Assembly (NCBI RefSeq): GCF_031755915.1
Contig: NC_083387.1
Span: forward strand, 3,128,501-3,192,500
DNA from: Ziziphus jujuba
Lineage: Eukaryota; Streptophyta; Magnoliopsida; Rosales; Rhamnaceae
Direction of reading: 5' to 3'
Length of the DNA: 64,000 nt
Shown: piece after piece, positions 59,405-64,000 of the stretch
How the letters are laid out: the number at the start of each line of letters is the position of its first letter
Position numbering within the stretch: position 1 is the first letter of the stretch
The notes under the pieces: model-generated
What the model was told of the DNA's origin: nothing
Database searches by the model: none
The model's input: only the letters and a program-made list of their open reading frames with translations
Translations under genes and position numbers: made by a program

Positions 59405-62011
59405 ACTTACATAATCACATATCCGCCACGACACGCTAGGTTTGGGTGACTTCCCACGCACACAGCTACAAAGGGTCGCATCACATGAATATGTGCTACG
59501 AGATGCCCTCCATATGGGATAACGCCCTTTGATGGATGACTGCCAAATAATGAAATATATACAATATAAAATATCATCAATATAACATTAAGCAACGCAG
59601 TAACATCCCATCATCTTACCCAAAATAACACGTCTAATATGGCACAGGTGTTGGTGAACATCTTCTCATTATCAAACCGCCTTTTTCGTATGAAATACAA
59701 AATAGTGTCAATATGCTGCAAAACCACATTAAAGGAAATAAGTAACAAGTGCGAGGTGATAAATAAAACATCATTCCAAACGTAGGACCACAATGATTTT
59801 ACATGAACATAAAGCATATAACTTACATCGGAATTCAACCATCCTTCAGATGTAAGTAGCTCAGCAAAAAATTTCTTTCCCATCTTATAAAAGATGTACA
59901 CACGGTTGCTTCCTTCTGTGCCACCCTATACCACTCATCGAACGCCCTCTCCTTTGATGCATCAATAGGTCGATTAAGATTAAATTTGACCTTCTTTTTA
60001 CACGGGTCGGTGTAAGGAGAGATGACGTGATGTGACTGGTGGTAAACTCGACCGAATCGGCTTGTATCACCAACGTTATGCGTCCGATCTTCCACCTCAA
60101 TCTCAGCTGATTGGTCATGATGTGGACTGTCAGCTGAAGCACCGATATCCCACCCGAAATGCAAAGGCCGATATGGCACCAAAGCCCAGGAATCCTCCAC
60201 ATAGGGTCCTCCAGGTACAATAGGCTCAAACGGTGTAGTACAATCATCATCCTCCTTCCTACCATTGGAACCGTCTATGGGTGCATCAAATTCTTCGGCT
60301 TGCTCTCCAAAAGACGGTGGCACAGGGGATGATGGTCTAACCGAAGATGACGGTGAATGGCTATGCATATGATGCTCGGCCTGCAAAACACAATGGTTAT
60401 TTTTGCAGTTCCCAAACTCTAACAACAAATAATTGCTGAATTACAATATGTAATTTAATAATGCTGAAGCACTAAAGTAAGTATACTAAGTTGTCTAAAT
60501 GATACCTGATGCTTTTGTTGGTCAATAACAGAACTAAGCATCTTCCTTAACGCTGCCATCTCTTTATTTAATTCATCAAATTTTGCCTCCAAGCAAGCAA
60601 GCTAATCAATATCAATATCCAAAACATAAGTCAACATATATTAGTACAACATATGAAATACAAATTTGCGTGCAAGTAACAATTGCATACCCTGAAATTA
60701 GCATCTGGAGGGCCACTAGAATGCTCCTCAGCTTTGGACGCATCTTTAGCGCTAACATCTTTAGCGCCAACTATTGGTGCTACAAGTGGAGGTGACGTGT
60801 AGCAAACTTCATGTATGTCAACTGCTATTGTTCGCCAGTAATCCATAGTCTTCTCCTCATCGGTAGCATCTAACCTCCAGTGCACAACATACTACATGAA
60901 ATGAAGAAAGGAAAAAAAAGTAAATTTGGAAACTGACTATGGTAATGTAACTTGAATGTAATCGTACCATGTAGTCTAAAAACAATTTGCCTTACATTGC
61001 TATTTGAGGAGAACCATCCAAGGATCCTCGGACAACGGGTTTCCAACCGGTCGGCAAATTGGTTACCAAAATCAGGGATTGGTTCAAACCCCCACAGCTA
61101 CAAAATATAAATTATAGGTTATTAAATATAATTTTTAAGTAAACGCTACATGTATTAAATATATTACCGTACCTGAAACACCAATGGAAAACCTTTTAGG
61201 TCATAATACTGTGATTTATTCTTTACTGCACGTCCTCGTCCTCGTTGCTGGAATGCATTGTGGAATGAGTTGATCGTCTCCTTGTAGCTCAGAATGCCCC
61301 AAGGGTAGGAATTAAATACGTCGAGATCAGCAACCAAATCAATGAATTTTTTATTTATTTGAACCTTCGGATCCATTCCGAGTACACCATGAACTAAGAA
61401 ATATAGTAACACAATTCTAACAGCATCCCAATCATCCACAAAAAGTGTATCCTTGAAGAGTCGTTCCAGTTTGGGCGGTTTCAAGTCACTCCTGTCATCT
61501 AGGAACCTCGTGCGCAGCTCATTTCCTTTGGAAATTTGCATATCATACATCGAAGGGTACCTACAAAACTTTAAGCCACTAATGAGTGCGAATTCCCACT
61601 TCGTAAACCGCACTGCAGATCCACCGAAGTTAAACTCCAGTACTTCTGGATTGTTGGACACAACTTGTCTGCAAAGCAGGTGATGCACTACCTGACCAGA
61701 GAACCGGAGGTTCTTCATGTCAAGTAAGTGTCCAAAACATGTTTATCTATACTTTTCCAACTGCGCACTTGTGAGGACACTTGTAATTACTTTGTTCGCT
61801 TCTATTGGATTCCCGAATGAATGTGCCCTAACTTTAATTATATCGGCATCCTGCAACATCCGTTCCTTTGGAGCATCGATGGGCTGCAAAATGAATTACA
61901 TAAATGGAACTGACATCAACGATTTAATCATACCCTATTTTTCCACCCTAACTTGATAATAATAATTTCCAACTAAATCTTAAGACATATGGGTTCACAT
62001 TTTTGCACAAG

Positions 62012-62102
62012 TGGTAATTACCGATGAAACCCTCGGTAATCAACCTACAATGAACTAAAAAAAAGCCCGATGGCCTATCGGCAATTACCGATGGCTATCA
62101 GG
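62012..62102. repeat. decayed copies of the foldback palindrome inside the first intron of the Ulp1-like gene
   Basis: GGTAATTACCGATGAAACCC followed by TCGGTAAT (62013-62040) matches the half-block CGGTAATTACCGACGAAACC + GTCGGTAAT of the main array. CTATCGGCAATTACCGATGG lies at about 62075-62095. These are more than 3.5 kb from the array. Confidence 0.75.
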
Positions 62103-62389
62103 TGAAGTTTTTCTTCAGTTTTCACATTCATGAATAAATATTGCCAGATGTCTTATCATTTACCGCACAAAACAACATAAATGAATATAAAACTTACCAT
62201 ATCAGATGGGGGAGAGGAAAGTGGAACGTACCCTCGAAGTTTGGTGCTTTCCGTCTCAGCTTTGGATTTCTGCCTAGTAGTTCGTCGACACTTAGAGTCG
62301 GGTGCTGCTGTGCTACCACCGTGTCTCTTACTTTCCACCTTCTTAACTCCCTTCTTCGGTTGACGTCGCAAGTTCCTCTTTGGTGCCAT

Positions 62390-62718
62390 TATAAAGTACA
62401 ACCTACAAATGTACATTGACAACATTAATAAACTTTTATCTACCTTTAACAACATTGTCAACTATGTATACATACATGTATAAATATCCGCAATCCTCAA
62501 TTTCATACGCTCTCTTCCTAAGGATATTGTGTATGCTATCTACAAAACATTTACTGAACATTTACTGTATAGCAGTGTGTTTACTTCTAAATCTTTCTAT
62601 CTTCTTCTTCTTTAATTTTTTATTTTTTTCTTTTTTGGGGATAAAATGTTTGCGTGTTTGCTTCTAGCTAACCATGTACCTAAAATTTTATGCACCGATC
62701 TTCTCTTTCTCTCTCTCT

Positions 62719-62759
<41 letters not shown>

Positions 62760-64000
62760 AGAAAGTACTAACTCTAGAATTCTCAACTTCAATTCTAATT
62801 AATCATAAAGTATTTTTCTCTTATCTCCATGTATTGATTTTTAGTAATAAATTACCCTAGCAAAAAGGAAGAAGAAAAAACTTAAAAGAAAAAAGAAGGT
62901 CTGAAAAGCAACTAAGATTTCTAATGCAGCTATAGTCTAAAGTGAGGTTTTAATAGAGCAACCCACAATTGTGGCCAATTATGATGCTACATGCAGAAGC
63001 AGATAAAGTGAAATATTGAAATGACTGGAGAGGAAGTAGTCAATTCACCTAAAATAGAAAAACAAGAAAGTGAAGTATAGAGGTGGAAGACTAGATAGAA
63101 GCGACGCAACAGACAGATTGTTATAAGCCAATCAAAAGCAGTCCTTAGACTGTATATATACATATCATATTCATGTTATATTTAATTATTTCTTACCATA
63201 CAATATATGTCTAAAAAATGTACACAGAAAGTTGCAGACTATAATCTGAACATATAGGTTAAGCTGGACTGCAACATGTCCACCACTTCTATATGAGTAT
63301 GTCAACTAATGTAGCTACATCTCTTCCCCATACTGCTTATGTTTAACCTGATTTGGTTATAAAAGCTCAGACCTACCGACACCTATATATGCTATACAAA
63401 TCATTCACTTCATATTTATTTTATCTGTATACAAATCCAAAAAGAAATATAATTAGTTTCCTAAGGGTCAAGTACGTTTTTAAAAAAATTCTTCTTTTCA
63501 ACCCAAAAAAGCAATTTTCTAGATAGAGTTTGAGTATCATGCACTAGTGAGATAACACCTTTAGCTTAAGGATTTAAACTTCGATCAGGGTAAAAATCCT
63601 TATATCCCTAAGTTGTAACAAATACATATATATACATATATTATGTTTTTTTATTACAAACTAACATTATTACAAACTAACATTATTCTTCATCAAATTC
63701 ATTGATTTCCCTGCCTTCATCCTTTATTTATTTTCCATGCTCAGGGATGTCTGTCGATGGAACCGAAAAAAAAAATTTTTTTTATAAAAATTAAAAACGA
63801 CGTGTCGTTCATCCCAGATGACATGTCGTTCAATCCATCTTCAACCCTTGTCCGGGTCGACCCGAACCCGCCTAAATCAGTCCCGACCCGATTCTTGACC
63901 CGGTTATTTCTTCCACCTCCGGCCACCGTTCAAGGCCAAATCGGTCCCATTTTTTTCCTCTCTTCATTTCCTACTAATGCCCAATATCAATCTATCCTAA
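62390..64000. other. right flank of the MULE: AT-rich DNA without a supported gene
   Basis: Probably holds the promoter/leader of the Ulp1-like gene and the right end of the element. CT and TA microsatellites lie at about 62703-62753. The last 230 bp are GC-richer, with repeated GACCCG motifs and a paired GACGTGTCGTTCA / GACATGTCGTTCA (about 63799-63832). A 61-codon minus-strand open frame there (MAGGGRNNRVKNRVGTDL) is Arg/Gly-rich and unrecognised. Confidence 0.4.
62703..62753. repeat. compound (CT)n-(TA)n microsatellite
   Basis: CTCTCT runs pass into an uninterrupted TA repeat of about 26 bp. Confidence 0.85.

Larger units (their letters stand above)
52827..62389. mobile_element. Mutator-like element (MULE) with convergent transposase and Ulp1-like genes; termini not defined
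   Basis: The minimum extent is given by its two genes: a MURA-type transposase on the plus strand (to 55425) and a Ulp1/DUF1985 gene on the minus strand (62389 down to 58732). They converge on a 2.5-kb inverted repeat (55893-58411). MULEs carrying Ulp1-like genes are known in plants (the Kaonashi group in Arabidopsis and related elements in cucurbits). Convergent genes with repeats between them also describe maize MuDR. Terminal inverted repeats and a 9-bp target duplication were not found by eye. Decayed copies of the inverted-repeat motif inside the flanking element sequence (about 55690, 58560 and 62020-62100) argue that the repeat is native to this element family rather than a later insertion. 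Confidence 0.7.
58732..62389 (-). pseudogene. Ulp1-like cysteine protease gene with DUF1985 domain (MULE passenger), disrupted
   Basis: Exons inferred on the minus strand: 62389-62198 (basic, MAPKRNLRRQPKKGVKKVES), 61883-61173 (DUF1985: RFTKWEFALISGLKFCRYPS, DDWDAVRIVLLYFLVHGVLG), 61097-60996, 60891-60691, 60601-60506 (coiled coil), 60380-59827 (acidic linker and FDEWYRVAQKEATV), 59715-59620 (IDTILYFIRKRRFDNEKMF), 59539-59411, 59248 to about 58990 and 58869-58732. C48 peptidase residues are visible: His in NGGAHWLAACVD, Asp in IDLYDPN, Gln in APRQDNG and Cys in GDCGVYALKFIE. Two lesions: an in-frame TAA after QLEKYR, just before TCFGHLLDMKNLRF (about 61737-61739), and a one-base frameshift at about 59895-59903 between KEATV and VYIFYKMGKKFF. 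Ulp1 family enzymes remove SUMO; MULE-borne versions have no established role. Splicing of the last intron (QDNG to GDCG) is uncertain. Confidence 0.82.

Noticed and set aside
51188..64000. LTR retrotransposon or Helitron as the host of the accessory block
   Set aside because: No gag/pol motifs, no paired LTRs with TG...CA ends and no RepHel motifs were seen. The only transposase is of MULE type.

Overview
The window is nuclear DNA of a flowering plant, most likely a eudicot. The evidence is AT-rich intergenic DNA with many TA and poly-A/T tracts, short GT-AG introns, ribosomal protein genes with telo-box and site II promoter motifs, and plant-specific families (FLZ zinc finger, OVATE family, SMP-type LEA, IDM1-like acetyltransferase, MULE transposase). 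I cannot name the species from sequence alone.

Positions 1-48 kb are ordinary genic euchromatin. In order: the 5' end of an RS-rich protein gene on the minus strand; a relic of a retroelement RNase H domain (about 1.9-2.3 kb); a two-exon gene for a 61-residue protein of unknown function; RPS24 (eS24); a nine-exon gene (eight coding exons) for an IDM1-like nuclear protein with AT-hooks, a PHD finger and a GNAT domain; RPS18 (uS13), whose first coding exon is only the ATG; an intronless OVATE family gene; a 5.3-kb gene-free stretch; an SMP-family LEA gene with an ABA-type promoter motif; an HSP20-like gene; a PNRC-motif gene with duplicated upstream ORFs in its leader; an FLZ zinc-finger gene; a 6.2-kb gene-free stretch; and a ten-exon WD40 gene resembling TRM82/WDR4, the non-catalytic subunit of the tRNA m7G46 methyltransferase.

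Positions 48.8-62.4 kb are accessory DNA. First comes a run of same-strand, intron-containing fragments of three unrelated genes: the 5' end of a PPR gene, the Walker B region of CTF18, and part of an SMP/C2 lipid-binding protein. Next is a large Mutator-like element (MULE). Its MURA-type transposase gene (plus strand) and a Ulp1/DUF1985 protease-like gene (minus strand) converge on a 2.5-kb inverted repeat. Each arm of that repeat holds five tandem units of about 252 bp, and every unit junction carries its own hairpin built on the palindrome TCGGTAATTACCGA. Both element genes are damaged: the transposase has a frameshift and an Asn where the first catalytic Asp is expected, and the protease gene has an in-frame stop and a frameshift. 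The element therefore looks non-autonomous today, but its layout (convergent genes around a structured repeat) recalls maize MuDR. This is the most unusual part of the window.

Exon boundaries were set by reading GT/AG sites and checking that the reading frame stays open. No database search was possible, so family names rest on recognised motifs.
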